NCBI GenBank assembly: GCA_963383645.1
Contig: OY726565.1
Span: forward strand, 24,550,466 to 24,614,465
Length of the DNA stretch: 64,000 bases
Direction: 5' to 3'
From: Muscardinus avellanarius
Taxonomy: Eukaryota > Chordata > Mammalia > Rodentia > Gliridae
How positions within the stretch are numbered: the first letter of the stretch is position 1; every line of letters begins with the position of its first letter. Made by a program: the position numbers and the translations under genes. The notes under the pieces were generated by a model, which saw only the letters and a program-made list of their open reading frames with translations, was not told where the DNA came from and ran no database searches. This document shows positions 23,705 through 35,918 of the stretch, piece after piece.

Positions 23705-23843
23705 ATGGAATGACTCAGTAGGGCTAATAATTGCTCAAATACTACCTTTTTATGTGTTGTGAGAGTACAAAATCTACTCTTTCATCAATTTTTATAATTC
23801 CATTTGTTATTAACTATGGTCACCATGTTTACAATAGATCTTT
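23705..23843 (-). mobile_element. Ancient L1 3' end, part 1
   Basis: AAAATCTACTCTTTCATC, TATTAACTATGGTCACCATG and ACAATAGATC are in the order of an antisense ancient L1 3' end. It continues at 26042 after the young L1 insertion. Confidence 0.85.
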
Positions 23844-23871
23844 TGAACTTACTTTTTCTTTTTTTTTTGAA

Positions 23872-23998
23872 TCCCCAAAGATTTTTATATGACCAATAAA
23901 CACATGAATATTGCTCATCAGTATCATAATATAACTAATCATTAAGTAAATACAAATAAAAACTATATTGAAATACTATTTCACATTTGTTAGGATGG
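23872..23998 (+). mobile_element. Inverted L1 ORF2 C-terminal fragment
   Basis: ATATGACCAATAAACACATG, GCTCATCAGTATCAT and TTTCACATTTGTTAGGATGG run in L1 sense orientation on the + strand, opposite to the L1 that contains it. They match the ORF2 stretch near the 3' end of L1. Confidence 0.85.
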
Positions 23999-24199
23999 CT
24001 ACTTAACATGATTTACCTCACTCCAGCCCTTTACCTTGAGTTTGTTACTATCTTTACTTGTAAAGTGTGTTTCTTGTAAGCAGCAGATGGATGAATTCTG
24101 GTTTTCAATCCATTTTGCCACTTTATGTCTTTTTATTGGGGAATTGTGGCTATTTACATTTAGTGTGATTATTGAGAGATAACTTTTAATTCCTAACAC
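23999..24199 (-). pseudogene. L1 ORF2 N-terminus (endonuclease), truncated
   Basis: Reads as LNVNSHNSPIKRHKVAKWIE then CCLQETHFTSKDSNKLKVKGW, the first segment of the L1 endonuclease with its QETH motif (the Glu is catalytic in the family). The frame breaks off after about 66 codons at the junction with the inverted piece. The rest of the endonuclease and the reverse transcriptase are absent. Confidence 0.92.
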
Positions 24200-24244
24200 G
24201 TTAAGATTTTATTTCTGTTTGAAATACTGTTTATTCTTCTTTGC

Positions 24245-25208
24245 TTAATTGTCTGCTAGATGGAAAATCTTGTTTCTCTGGTTCTGGTGTGTATTACCTA
24301 TTTCTTCTTTGTAGTTAATCTCTTTGAGTATTTTCTCTAGCACTAGTTTTGAAGACATAAATTCCTTCAGTTTCTGTTTGTCATGGAAGCTTCTTATTTC
24401 CCCATCTAATTTGATAGATAGTTTTGCTGGCAAGGAAATTTTTGGCTGGAGTTGTTTTCTTTCAGAGTTTGGAATATGTTACTCCAAGCCCTTCTGGCTT
24501 TCATGACTTGGTTTGGGAAGTCTGGAGTGATTCTAATTGGTTTGCCTCTGAATGTCACTTGGTCTTTTGTTTTTGTTGCCTTTAAGATTTTCTGCTTGGC
24601 TTCTGCATTGGTCATTTTGACAGTTATGTGACGTGGGGAACCTTTTCTCTGATCTTGTCTAAAGGGAGTTCTATAAGTTTCCTGGACCTGTATATCAACG
24701 TCTTGCTCTATGTTTGGAAATTTTACCGCTATTATTTCTTTGAAGAGATTATTGATCCCTTTGGTTTCACCTTCTTTTCCCTCCTCTATTCCAATTATTC
24801 TTAGTTTAGCTCTCTTAAAATAAGCTCATATTTCTTCAATGTCAGATTCCTGCTGTCTGATTTTTTTTCTAAGTTATAAATTATGCGTTCATTTTTGGAG
24901 TGATCATCTTCTAGGAGCAAGATTCTGTTCTCCTTGTGGTCTAATTGATTGTTTATAGTTTGAATTGATGCCTTTACTTCAATGATTGCATCCTTTATTT
25001 CTTTTAGACTCTCTCTAAATTCTTTTCAAAGGTCCTGTATTATTTCTACAGTTATATTCCTGATTTGATCTTCTGGAGATCTCTGAAATTCTGTGTTATC
25101 AGGTTCTGATATTATGGGATTGTGGACGTTCATTGCTCTATTGTTGTCCCTCTTTCCCATGATTTCAGAAGTTTGTGCCTGCTCTGGGTTTTTCCCCCGG
25201 GTCACCAT
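24245..25208 (-). pseudogene. L1 ORF1 pseudogene
   Basis: Starts MVTRGKNPEQAQTSEIMGKR and is interrupted by a stop after 60 codons. A coiled-coil-like middle follows, then the RNA-binding part EAKQKILKATKTKDQVTF and MKARRAWSNIFQTLKE. A frameshift near 24406-24433 separates this from the C-terminal PAKLSIKLDGEIRSFHDKQK. The order matches the L1 ORF1 RNA-binding chaperone, but the copy is broken and non-coding. Confidence 0.9.
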
Positions 25209-26041
25209 GACTTCACTTAGGGTGCTCTGGATCTTGAATTTGTGGTATTCTCAGCTGCCACTACTCCTTTACTGGGTTGTATCATAAAGTCTCATACCCA
25301 GGGAGTTAATTGAGGCTGTGCGAGACCGTGGGGGTGCTGAGCTGGGCATTTTCCCACAGGGAGCTGTGACTAGGGTGTGGTATCTTTGCCACCACTACTC
25401 TTTCACTGGCTTGGACTGCAAAATCTCAGACCCAGGGAGATTATCAAAGCTGCACAAGTCCCTGGGGGTGCAGTGCTGGGATTTCTCCTGTAGGGGCCAC
25501 AATTTCACTTACAGTTGTTGTGTGTGCTGATCTGGAGCTGTTGTATGTGTTTTGAACTCACCACCACTGCTGGCAATATGGTGCCATTGCCATGCCCTCG
25601 GCCATGAGGCTGGTGTATTTCTTTTCTGGTTTTGAGCTCTGTTCTGAGTCCCTGGAAGGCATGATGAGCTTGGCCACTGGGAGTTTTAGATGTTCTTTAC
25701 TCTGAAAGAACTGCTGAATTATCCTCGAGTGATCTGCAGCTGCTCACTTCAGCTCCTTGTTTATCTTTCCTCTCTGGAGCCTGGTGCTGTGAGGCAAGAT
25801 GGCGCAGGCATGGCTCGGCCGCCTCAATGCGGGCTAGGTTCTTTTCTGGTCTCTGGTTGTTCTTCTAGTCTTTTTTTTTCTCTGTCCCTTGTGTTTACAT
25901 TTTTTATTTCTCTGCTGATAGTGTTTTCTGGCTATGAAAAGCATTGATTTTGTGGCAATAAAGATCGAGTGTTAGCAGGACTTGTAAACGCTGTTTTTCT
26001 TTGTCGCCATCTTCCCAAAGTCCTCTGAACTTACTTTTTCT

Positions 26042-27047
26042 GCCTAACTGAAATTATGCATCTTTTGATCAATATCTTCCCAACCTCCATTCTGCCAGTT
26101 TCTGGTAACTAGCATTTTATTCTCTACTTCTATGAGTTCAACTTTTTCAGATTCTGTATATAAGTGAGATTATGCAGTCTATATTTCTATAACTGGCTTA
26201 TTTTACTAAACCTAATTTCCTCCAGGCTCATCCATAACTTATCAAATGATAAAATTTTCGTCTTTTTTAAGGCTGAGTAGTATTATCCATTCATCCATTA
26301 ATTGACACTCTCAGTCCATTTTGTGCTTTAGAACACCTGAGACTAGGTAATTTATAATGAACAGAAGTTTGTTGCCTTGAAGTACTGAAGGCTAGAAAGT
26401 CTAAAATCAAAATCGCAGTGTCTGGTGAGGGTCTCCTTGCTATTTCATCCCATGGTGCAAGGTGGTAGGGCAAGAAAGGGAGGGAGAAAGTAAAACATAA
26501 AACAGACTGCCCTTTGATAACAAACCTACTCCCGTGACAAAGGCATCCATCCATGCACTTTGCCCTTATGGGCTCATCGTGCCAGTTAGGCCCACCTCCC
26601 AAAACATGCTTTCTGGAGGGCACATTCAACCCGTAGCAGACTCTCGGGTTGATTCTGTATTCTGGTATTTGCAACTAGAGATGCAGTGAACACACGGGTG
26701 CAGATGTCTCTTTGACATACTTCTCATTTCGTTGGATGTGGACCCATAGTGAAATTGCTAGATGATGTGGCAGTTCTATTTTTAATTTTCTGAGGAACCT
26801 CCACACTGGTTTCCATAATGGCTCCACTAATTTACATCCTCACCAACAGTGTGCAAGGGTTCCCTTTCCTCCACATCTGCTCCAACATTTGTTATCTTTT
26901 GTCTTTTCCATAGCAGCCATCCTCACAGGTTTCAAGTGATATCTCAGTGTAGGTTTAATTTGCATTTTCCTGGTAATCACCTATTGGCCGTTTGTATGTC
27001 TTCTTTTGAGAACTTTCTCTTCAGGTCTTTTGCCTACTTCATAATTG
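26042..27047 (-). mobile_element. Ancient L1 3' end, part 2
   Basis: Continues the 23705 element: CTTCTATGAGTTCAAC, TATATAAGTGAGATTATGC, GGTTTCCATAATGGC and CACCAACAGTGTGC are antisense L1 3' region. A MaLR LTR interrupts it at 26308-26640. The element resumes at 27331. Confidence 0.9.
26308..26640 (-). mobile_element. MaLR-type LTR (MST/MLT1-like), old endogenous retrovirus LTR
   Basis: CACCTGAGACTAGGTAATTTA, CATCCCATGGTGCAAGG, CTCCCGTGACAAAGGC and GGCACATTCAACCCGTAGCA follow the reversed order of a MaLR LTR. A possible 5-bp ACTCT duplication lies at each edge. It is a solo LTR with no internal viral sequence. The 127-codon open frame across it is not a gene. Confidence 0.8.
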
Positions 27048-27120
27048 AATCTTTCTTTCTTTCTTTTTTTTTCTTTCTTTCTTCTTTCATTCTTTCTTCT
27101 TTATTTCTTTCTTCTTTTAT

Positions 27121-27152
<32 letters not shown>

Positions 27153-27170
27153 TCCTTCTTTCTTTCTCTC
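27048..27170. repeat. (CTTT)n tract
   Basis: About 120 bp of CTTT and related units, the expanded reversed tail of the SINE that follows. Confidence 0.95.
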
Positions 27171-27330
27171 AATTGAGCCCAGGGTCACTCTACCACTGAA
27201 CTACATCCTTAGCCCCTTTTTATTTTATTTTGCAACATGGTCTTGCCCAGGATGGTCTTGAACTCAAGAGCCACTTGCCTATGCCTCCAAAGTAGCTTGG
27301 ATTCCAGATGTGTGCCACCACATCCAGCTG
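27171..27330 (-). mobile_element. B1-dID SINE inside the ancient L1
   Basis: Reverse copy: CAATTGAGCCCAGGGTC, TTTGCAACATGGTCTTGCC, GTGCCACCACATCCAGC. L1 sequence resumes immediately after. Confidence 0.85.
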
Positions 27331-27420
27331 GATTGCTTATTTTCTTGCTGCTGAGTTTTTTAATTGCTTCAGAGAGTTTCTGAACAAGATCAAGTAGCCC
27401 CCAAACAAATGCATTAGTTT
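27331..27420 (-). mobile_element. Ancient L1, part 3
   Basis: GCTTATTTTCTTGCTGCTGAG then TTTTTTAATTGCTTCAG resumes the antisense L1. Confidence 0.65.
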
Positions 27421-28694
27421 ATTTATTTGTTTTATGTGGCATCCTTTGTAAATCTTATGTCCTCCTGCCTGAGGTTTCTTCTTTAGGAAATAATATAGTG
27501 GGGTTTTCTAATCTGTGGAGCCCAGAGTAGGGTTCCCCCTTGTCTAGGTTTTAGTGTACTCCCACTTTTGAGCATCTCCTGAGGATGGTGACTAAGGCAT
27601 CTTCTGACCATTGATAACCTCTTGGTTGTATCACTGTCTTGTTCACCAACTCAGTCCTGTTCACCTGCTTAACCCAGTCTCTGGTTATTTGGATTTCTCT
27701 AAACTAAAGGGAATAGACACCATTACAAAGATAGATTCAGAGATGAAAAATGTTTTCTGACAATCTAAATCTTTTCCTAATGCATGCACATTTCATAAGT
27801 CATTTTCCAAAAGGCATTATATATTTAGCTGCACCAAATTTGCATGTGGAGTTACAAGGTAAATAGGACAGATGGAGAAAAATAGAAGTAGAATATTTCA
27901 ACATGCCAGGCAGAGGGACAGAAAAGTGATAGTGATTCAACTAAATGCTGTATCTTCCCTAATATAGAGCCTTTGATGCCAAGCTCAGCCTCTGGGCTCG
28001 CTACAATCCGCTCCGACACTTCCCACATTGGATCTTTTTCACGTGTCATTCTACCAGGGCAGTGCATGCTAGATCTTAAAATAAGACTTACACATATGGT
28101 ACTTATATAATGAAGAAAAACCCTGTGCACCAGGGCTGGAAATGTTCACATTTGGTCTCTTGATAACACTCGAGGAGAGATACTGCCTGAGTTATGTAAC
28201 AATTCAGTTCCTAGGTTAGATATATCTTTTTCCTGAAAAATACAGGAATTTGACACAAACTGGACTTCAGGTCTTTGACCCTTATTGCTTGGAAAGAAGA
28301 TTTACTATATTGTTTAAATACTGATTTCAGCTATAAAACATGAATATGTTCTATACCACTGGTGTAATTCATCACTGATAACATTGTTGCTGAGCATAGC
28401 TAAGGGATCTTTCAGGTGATGCTCTGTTGTTCCTCTGCACCTCTGCTTGAAGCTTTCACTGTAGAAAGCCTATTGTGACTGACTCAGTAGACTCTGCCAA
28501 GAAAGAAAAAGGAATGTAATCAACTCTACTGCCTGATGTTACTAAAAACTGCAGCCAGTTTCCAATTATCCATGTCAGTGAATACAGGGATCTTTGAAAT
28601 CCAGATCAAATCTATGAATAAGGCAACATGGGAAAGAAAACAATGAAGCTTCATTTGATCAACAGCTATAGTCTTTTCCCTTTTTATATATATA

Positions 28695-28695
<1 letters not shown>

Positions 28696-28740
<45 letters not shown>
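28696..28740. repeat. (GT)n microsatellite
   Basis: About twenty GT units at the tail side of the following reverse SINE. Confidence 0.97.
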
Positions 28741-28918
28741 GCTGAGGACTGAACCCAGAGTTATTCTAACTCTGAGCTACAACCCCAGCCCATCATGTAT
28801 TTATTTGTTTGTTTTTAAATAGAAACATGGTCTTGTTGAGGCTGACTTCAAACGTGTGATCCTCCTATCTCAGCTTCCTAAGTACCAGGATTATAGGCCT
28901 GCTCCACCACGCTAGGCT
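28741..28918 (-). mobile_element. B1-dID SINE
   Basis: GAGGACTGAACCCAGAG, GAGCTACAACCCCAGCC, ATAGAAACATGGTCTTG and CTCCACCACGCTAGGC. Confidence 0.87.
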
Positions 28919-29302
28919 CAGCTGGGATTTTTAAAGGAGTCACCATATAGCTTTCTAATAGAAACAGAAATCAAGCCTTAGGGTTAGAGCTATGGCTGTT
29001 AGAGTCCTGTTGACAAAGCTAGCCCTCATTGTAGGTAATGGGCATCCTGCTGCCCCATAGTTTCCATACTGAGCTTCCTGTCCTTGACCATGCAGCAAGA
29101 GCAGTAGAAGACAGGAGGCTTCTTGCCACACAGCCAGATGGCCTAGGGAACCAAAGGGACAACAGACAGGCTGCTCCAGAAGCTGGGGAAAAGCCCATGC
29201 TGCTGAAGAATGGCAGTGCATAGCATCTGGAACCTACCAAAACACTAGACAGGAAGCACTGTTGGTTCCCCTGACACTTCCAACTGAGCTGTTAATGTGT
29301 GA

Positions 29303-29498
29303 CATGGCCAAGCATGATGGTATACATCTAGAACCCTAGCACTTGGGAGACAGAGACAGAAGGATCCAGGCTCAAAGTCAGCATTGGTGACACAGTGAGA
29401 CCCTGTTTCAAAATAAAACATAAAATAGGGATAGGGTTGTAGCTCAAAGTAGAATACCCCTGGGTTCAGTCACTAGTATCACATATACAGATGCACAA
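29303..29498 (+). mobile_element. B1-dID SINE, diverged
   Basis: GCCAAGCATGATGGTATAC head, GGAGACAGAGACAGAAGG, GGGTTGTAGCTCAAAGTAG right arm. Confidence 0.85.
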
Positions 29499-30479
29499 AG
29501 CTATGTAACAATGTACCTTTACTTGAGACAGTGGCTGGACCATTTCTAATTGAGTCATAGAAGGGAAGTCAACAATCTATAAAGCATATAATCAATGACA
29601 ATGCACTAAAGAGTTGATCATCTACCTGTATTGTCTTCAATGTTTTTTTCTGCTCAAAAATGTTGAGATAGCTCTATTATTCATATGTGGAGCCAGACTA
29701 GCATATGTCTGTGAAGTGGGACATCTTGTTGACATCTTAAGGAAAAAACCCGAGACTATCTATTCTATTTGATGAACTAGTAACATCATGTTTGCATGTG
29801 TAGAATGGTTCATAATGCCTTTCAGCTGGTCTGTGCAGTTATGTTTTCCTTATTGCTTCTGTTGGCATTTAAGTCAAACAGTATATCGTGCTTTGTCAGC
29901 AGCTCCCATCAAACATAGAGCATTTTGTCATAATATCCATGTTAACTAAGTGGATGAATATCAAAAGCGAGATAGAGTTGTTATTGTTAATAGCCATAAT
30001 AAGTACTATAGGCAGAATTGCACTGGAAATTTCAAGGAATTAAATAGACCCATGAAGGTTAATCATGGTAACTAACTAGTACTGATGGCTGTTTCTTTGC
30101 CTTGTTGTATTGCAAACCAGAGACTTGGCAGTCTTTCCATTTCATCAATTTTTACTCACTTATTTTATCTTTGCTTATTTATCCCACTTCTCTTCATCTC
30201 CCAAATATACATTTTGGGACATGGCAACATTTTATTCAAGTGTTAATATGAATTTATGCCTTCCTTAGAAATAATAAGAACCCTACACATGTCTGAACAT
30301 TATGAGACAGAGTGTCTTTTGGCTCAAGTCATGTTCCAGCACGGGAGGCGATGAAAACGCATTATCTGAAAATTACTCCTTGTGAAGTGAATAGTCGTGT
30401 TCTCACTTCAGTTCTCTAGAACCAGATGGCCATTTTCTAAGTAATAAAAATAATTCTCTTTACTTATAAAGCTTTCACT

Positions 30480-30610
30480 TTAAAATAGATTCACTTGAGT
30501 TACGTCATGTTATCCTCGCACTGATCCTGTGAGGGAGATAGGGACCAAGATATGGTACTTTCTGGAGCCTTCAGCAGACAGGTGAAACCCAACTTCTGAG
30601 CCTGGTATCG
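30480..30610 (+). mobile_element. Possible MIR/L2 fragment
   Basis: CATGTTATCCTCGCACTGATCC and CTGTGAGGGAGATAGGG resemble the MIR 3' part. Weak. Confidence 0.35.
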
Positions 30611-30761
30611 CCCTCAAGGCATCTCATGGCTCCTTAGATTCTACTTGGATTAAGAAGGATCCATTTATAGACATTGCTTTTCTGAGTGAAAATTTGCTGC
30701 TGCTTTTTAAAATGATGCTTAAGTGTATGTCAACAGGGTACACAATCAAAGTCTTCTTAAG

Positions 30762-30957
30762 CTTGTTTATTTTAGTACTAGGGATTGAATCCAGGGGCAT
30801 TCTACCTCTGAGCTACACCCTCACCCTTATTTTATTATTTATTTTAGAAAAGAATATCCCTTTGAAAGCGGATATTACTAAGTTGCTGAGGCTGGCCTCG
30901 AACCTGCGATTCTCCTGTCTCAGTGCTGGGATTGCAGGTGTGCATCATGTGCCTGTT
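30762..30957 (-). mobile_element. B1-dID SINE
   Basis: GTACTAGGGATTGAATCC, ACCTCTGAGCTACACCC, GGCTGGCCTCGAACCTGCG. Confidence 0.87.
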
Positions 30958-31469
30958 TTATTGTAGGTTTATGTTATTGTCTTGCCATATTTGTCCAGAC
31001 TGCCATCTTTCTCAGATTTTCACTCATGCATAAATATAGCCCAACATTTGCACAACTGTATCAACACTGGGAACTGTGGAGTTTGGTCAGCGGCCACTGG
31101 TGATATGAGTTTGCCTTTGTGGGGATATGAGAGGCCATGGTTGTTTACAATGAAGGCTGTTTGTTACTGCATGAAAGCAATAGAACCAATACCTACTGGG
31201 CAATAAATGCTAAGGAAATTCTACTCTGTAAATGACTTCCTAATTTCCATTAGCTCCATACCACAGGCCACTTAGAAAAGCTTAAGGAAATATCTATCTC
31301 AAGAAAACATGTTTTGAGGAAGCTTTTTGATGTTCAATTGCTAAAAGTGGCTTCATTCCTATCATTACCATGTGAGGGAAGCAAAGGTGAGAGCTCTGAA
31401 CTTTACTCCCTCAGCAATCAGATTTCTAAAGCTGGAGAGCCAAAGTGCGCCCAGCTCCTGTGTATACAC

Positions 31470-31760
31470 GCATTCACTCATTCCCTCAGTAGTAAAGTGT
31501 TATTATTTCTGAACATGGGTCAGGCTCAGTGCTCAGTACTAGGACTGCAATGACGAACAGGAACAGTAACAGCAAAAGGAGGGTCTTTGTTGCTTACACT
31601 CTAGTGTGTATGTGGTGGGAAGTAGTGGGGAGGGGGCTTGTGGATACACAGCTGACAAGCCATGATAGAACTGTGTGAAATGTGCTCAGGGTGCTCTTGG
31701 AAGAGGATGGGGCCAGAGGTACATTGGAGGATGTAACCCAGAATCTGGAGATCAGGCAAG
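31470..31760 (+). mobile_element. L2-like fragment
   Basis: GCATTCACTCATTCCCTCAG, GTCAGGCTCAGTGCTCAGTAC and CTTACACTCTAGTGTG follow the order of a mammalian L2 3' end. Confidence 0.5.
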
Positions 31761-32068
31761 ATTTCCCAGACTATTTCATTGTATTTGTTTCTACTTAACT
31801 TTAGACAGCAGCTTCTCATTGTGGTCCCTGCCACATCAAAGGATGATTCCTGCAATTCCCAGATTGCATACCAGCCACGCCCCGTTTTCTGTTTTGTGGT
31901 GAAGATTGATACATTTGCAAAAATAACATTTTTTTGCCTCTGAATTTTTTTTGTGCATGACCTTCTCATTAACTGCTCCTTTTCTTTTCACTGACTGCTA
32001 GTTTTGATTCTAAAAATCTATCCCTGTATCATTATTTTCTATGTTATGATATATTAAAAAGCCAATTC

Positions 32069-32262
32069 CGCCAGGCGTGGTGGCCCACATTTGTAATCCC
32101 CGCACTTGGGAGGCAGAGACAGGAGGATCGCGCAGGTTCGAAGCCAGCTGTGCTGGCTTAAGAGACCCTGTTTCCAAATAAAAATATAAAAATAGGTCTG
32201 GGAGTATAGTCTAGAGGTAAAAGGGCTTCCAGGAACTCCAGTACCACAAAAAAAAAAAAAAA
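32069..32262 (+). mobile_element. B1-dID SINE, young GCGC-rich subfamily
   Basis: CCAGGCGTGGTGGCCCAC head to CTTCCAGGAACTCCAGTACC plus A tail. CAATTCC lies on both flanks. Confidence 0.93.
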
Positions 32263-32339
32263 CAATTCCACTACAACTGACCAAAAAAAGTATTACAGTT
32301 AAATCTCTTATAGATTTCAGAATCATGCTTATGCCAAAT

Positions 32340-32545
32340 GCTACATTTTATTTATTTATTTATTTATTTATTTATTCATTCATTCATTTCTGGTAATTGA
32401 ACCAAGGGACATTCCACTTCCCAACCACACCCCCAGTCCTAATTTATTGTTTATATTGAAGCAGAGTCTCACTGTCTGGCCTCGAAACTGTCATTCTCCT
32501 CTCTCAGTCCTCCAAATGCTGGGATTATCACAGATTCCACCCGCT
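32340..32545 (-). mobile_element. B1-dID SINE with (TTTA)n tail
   Basis: TTTA run at 32346-32388, GGTAATTGAACCAAGGGAC, CACCCCCAGTCC, then a shortened left arm. Confidence 0.82.
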
Positions 32546-33342
32546 AAAGTGGTACATTTTTAACGAAGCTAAGAAGTGTTACCTATTGAGTACTCCACAT
32601 TAAATATGTCAGGTTTTTTTAAAAAAAGTATTATAATCTCTGGAATTTGAGTAATATAAATATTAGTACATCTTGAGTTTCTGCAAAATCCCATTTGATA
32701 TGATAGTTGAGTGCAGGTTACCTTTTAAGTGTATCTCTTATGTGCTTTTATTGCCTTTCTCTGACACTTTTGGAAATTCTTTGCTTGATCAAGGTTTTCC
32801 TTGATTTATCTGTTTCTCTGTACTTTTCTCAAACATTCCCTTTTCTTTGCATTCTTTCTGTTTTACTGTTGTTGCTCTTGTTATAAAGAGTAGAAATGTT
32901 TTTTCTCACTCATCCCAGTTTTGAGATGTATAGCAAAGATATCAGAAAGTGTGATTGTTCTAGTTTCTCACGGGACTCTTCCCGTGGAAGAGCCAGGGCC
33001 GGGCCGGGGGTGTGGCTGGCACAGATGCAGCTGCTCCTTGGTCACAGGGTCTCCAGCTTGATCAAGAGAAGAAGGTGGCTCCACTCACGTTGAAGTTGAG
33101 AATTAAGCATCAAATGGAAGAATAAATTCTGGTGGCGTCCCAACAACTGTGACCATATGAAACTCAGGGATCTTGACGTGGATTTGCTAGAAAGGCAAAG
33201 AGGAACAGGAGAGAATTTTTGTTTAGCAAGAAGTTGCAGATGTCCAAGGTCTGCTCCAGCCTAACTGTGTTAGATGATAGAGCTCATAACATGTGTGATG
33301 ATCATCTGGTGTGAAGGAATGCTAAGGAGACCTGAAATAATT

Positions 33343-33554
33343 TTTTTTTTTTTTTTTTTTTTGGTGGTACTGGGGTTCCTGGAAGCCCTTCTACCTCCGG
33401 GCTACACTCCCAGACCTATTTTTACATTTTTTTTTTTTAATTTGGAAACAGGGTTTCCTAAGCCAGTGTGCACAGCTGGCTTCGAACCTGCGCGATCCTC
33501 CTGTCTCTGCCTCCCAAGCACGGGGATTACAAGCGTGCACCACCACGCCCGGCT
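33343..33554 (-). mobile_element. B1-dID SINE, young GCGC-rich subfamily
   Basis: Long T tail, GGGGTTCCTGGAAGCCC modified right arm, ACCACGCCCGGC end. TGAAATAATTTTT before and TGAAATAAATTTTT after are the duplication. Confidence 0.94.
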
Positions 33555-35805
33555 GAAATAAATTTTTTAAAAGCCTTGAATCCTGGTTCTGTCGTATGCT
33601 GTGACATTAGGAAAGTCACTCAGTCTAATAGTGTAATGTATTCATCCATGACATCAAAATAATGGTAATTACACCCATCATTCTTAGGTAGGTATTTTAC
33701 CATTCTATGTATTTTTAAGAATAAGAATCAGGTGAGTTAGTACATCTTAAATACAATACAAAAACCTACCACACTTTACAAATAAATCCTTAGTTGCTAA
33801 GTGAAAGAGGATTTTGTGGAATTGAAGAAAATATGGTTCAGAGTTTATTAAATGAAGCATAAACCTTTGGATTAATTTCAGAGCTTGGCAAATTAGTATC
33901 ATTTATTCCAGTTGGCTCACAGATTGCATTTAGTCAGGCATTATATATAATATTTTATCAATTAGGAGCAGGATAATATGTGTCTGTTTTGTATACATTG
34001 ATACCAAATATCCCATTTAGGTTTAACTATCACTGAGTTATAAGAAAACCACAAATAAGAGTAACATAAACAAAATAAAAGTATGCTTTATTTTAACATC
34101 AAATGTAGGTAGTTCCATAAGCATCAGGGACACATTTCCTCTAAACTTGCAATTCACATCTCAAAGTCTAATTCAGCTGCTTTGTCTCCCATTATATAAA
34201 TATTCTAGCCGACAACAAAGGAAAATGGGAAGAGAAGGACACTCCCCAAAGTTTCACTTTTGTTCGTTTACCTTACTTTGGTAACAATCTAATCATATGG
34301 CCTTAATTGTTGTAAAAAATGGAAAATTCAGCTTTTATTACAGGATCCCATGTGTTTTTTAAGATTCTGTTATAAGAATAAGAAGGAAACAAATATTGGG
34401 AGAGCTACTCATCTCCACAGTGACTGGAGAACTCGTTTTAGTCATTTGTAAGCTTAGCATTCATACTCAGAAGAATACTCTGAAATTATTAATAACAGAG
34501 TTATTTTCTTTTAATATGACAGATTTTTTTCTTGGATAAGACCCGTGTGCCTGGTATTCCACTGGACATAAAAGATGAAACAAATTCCTTCTCCTTAGAA
34601 GCTATAATATATGAAACAAAAAATACCAATTTGCAACAGATAATGTGATGATACAAGAGAAAGCAATTTTATATTCATGGGCAGGAGAGAAAAGAGGTGT
34701 TGTATTATCCCAAGATGCAGTCACCATTTGCTGTGGTCAGGCCTTAAGTGATGTCCTAGAACTCCAGAAGAATCTGTGCTCCTGTCAGAGGGCTCCGCTG
34801 ACTTCCAAGACTTCCAGGACCGTAACTGAGAACTAAATGTGAATCTTAATCTGATTCCCTTTGGAAAAACACACTTGGTATATTCAAGCTGAATTGAATG
34901 ACATAGATAAATCGGTGCTGAGGAAAAGACAGATATTATTTATTATACTACTTGCTCGACTCAAGGGCTTGATGATTGAGATAGTATTTGATTCATTTGA
35001 ATCCAGTGGGCTCCCTGGCAAGGTGCTCTTTCCCTTGGAAGCTAGGCCTTATGGCACTGGCCACAGTAGGAGGACAGGTTGCAGGATGTAATTCGATTCT
35101 CTTTCTTCTCCTTCTTGCTCCCATATTAAAGCTGACTACTGCCACACCTCTCCTCCCAACCAAACATGATGGGAAAGAATAGAAGGAGGCCAGGGTGGAG
35201 GTGGTGAGAGGAGCTGTGTTCACTGCTAGGAGGGGAAGGAAATTATAGCTCTCCAGAGCAGGCCAGGAGCAGGTCTCTCCTTCTCCTCCCCTCTCTACCT
35301 GCTGCCCCTCAAGCTGGGGCTCACATCTCTCTTTCTTTTTCTATACAGCTGTTATGCTTGAGGGTAAAAATGGAGGGAGTTCCCAGCTTATCCACAAAAT
35401 TTAAACTGTATAATTTAAAGTCATGATATGAGAAGAAAAGACTATAGTTATAATATTTCGTATGATCTATTTTTTACTAAAGTGGTGTTTTTGGATTTTT
35501 GGTTCTCTTATTTTCTTGACAGTATTTTGTGTTTTGGTTTAAAATAAGCATTTATAATAATATCAGAGAAAATAGTACAATGCCTACAATGTCATGTTGA
35601 AGCAAAAGGAGTTCAATAAAGCTTTGGTTCAAGCCGGGAATATTGAGACCTAGCCGTCCCATCACCGATTCTAGACAAAGTTATAGGCTATTGAATAGTA
35701 CATGTCTGATTTGCATGTGTGTTCTAAACATAAAGTAAAATCTTATCTTTATGTGAGTTTGTGAGTTTTTTTTGTTTTGGTTTGTTTTTTGTTTTTTGTT
35801 TTGGG

Positions 35806-35918
35806 TGGGTTTTTTTGGTGGTATTGGGGTTCCTGGAAACCCATCTATCTCCGGGCTATACTCCCAGACCCATTTTTATATTTTTATTTGGAAACAGGGT
35901 CTCTTAAGCCAGCGCAGA
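35806..35918 (-). mobile_element. B1-dID SINE, young subfamily, truncated
   Basis: Reverse right arm (GGGGTTCCTGGAAACCC) and linker to TTAAGCCAGCGCAGAG. The outer left arm is absent. Confidence 0.85.

Larger units (their letters stand above)
23860..26025 (-). mobile_element. Young L1, 5' end intact, 16-bp TSD, rearranged 3' part
   Basis: TGAACTTACTTTTTCT is perfect at 23844-23859 and 26026-26041, splitting the ancient L1. Read on the minus strand: a 5' UTR starting near CTTTGGGAAGATGGCGAC (a YY1-type AAGATGGCG motif, as at active L1 5' ends), broken ORF1, the first ~66 codons of ORF2, then a 125-bp antisense ORF2 piece and a short A tail. Most of ORF2 is missing, so it is dead. Confidence 0.93.

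Noticed and set aside
26291..26674. 127-codon reverse open frame
   Set aside because: It coincides with the MaLR-type LTR and reads no known protein.
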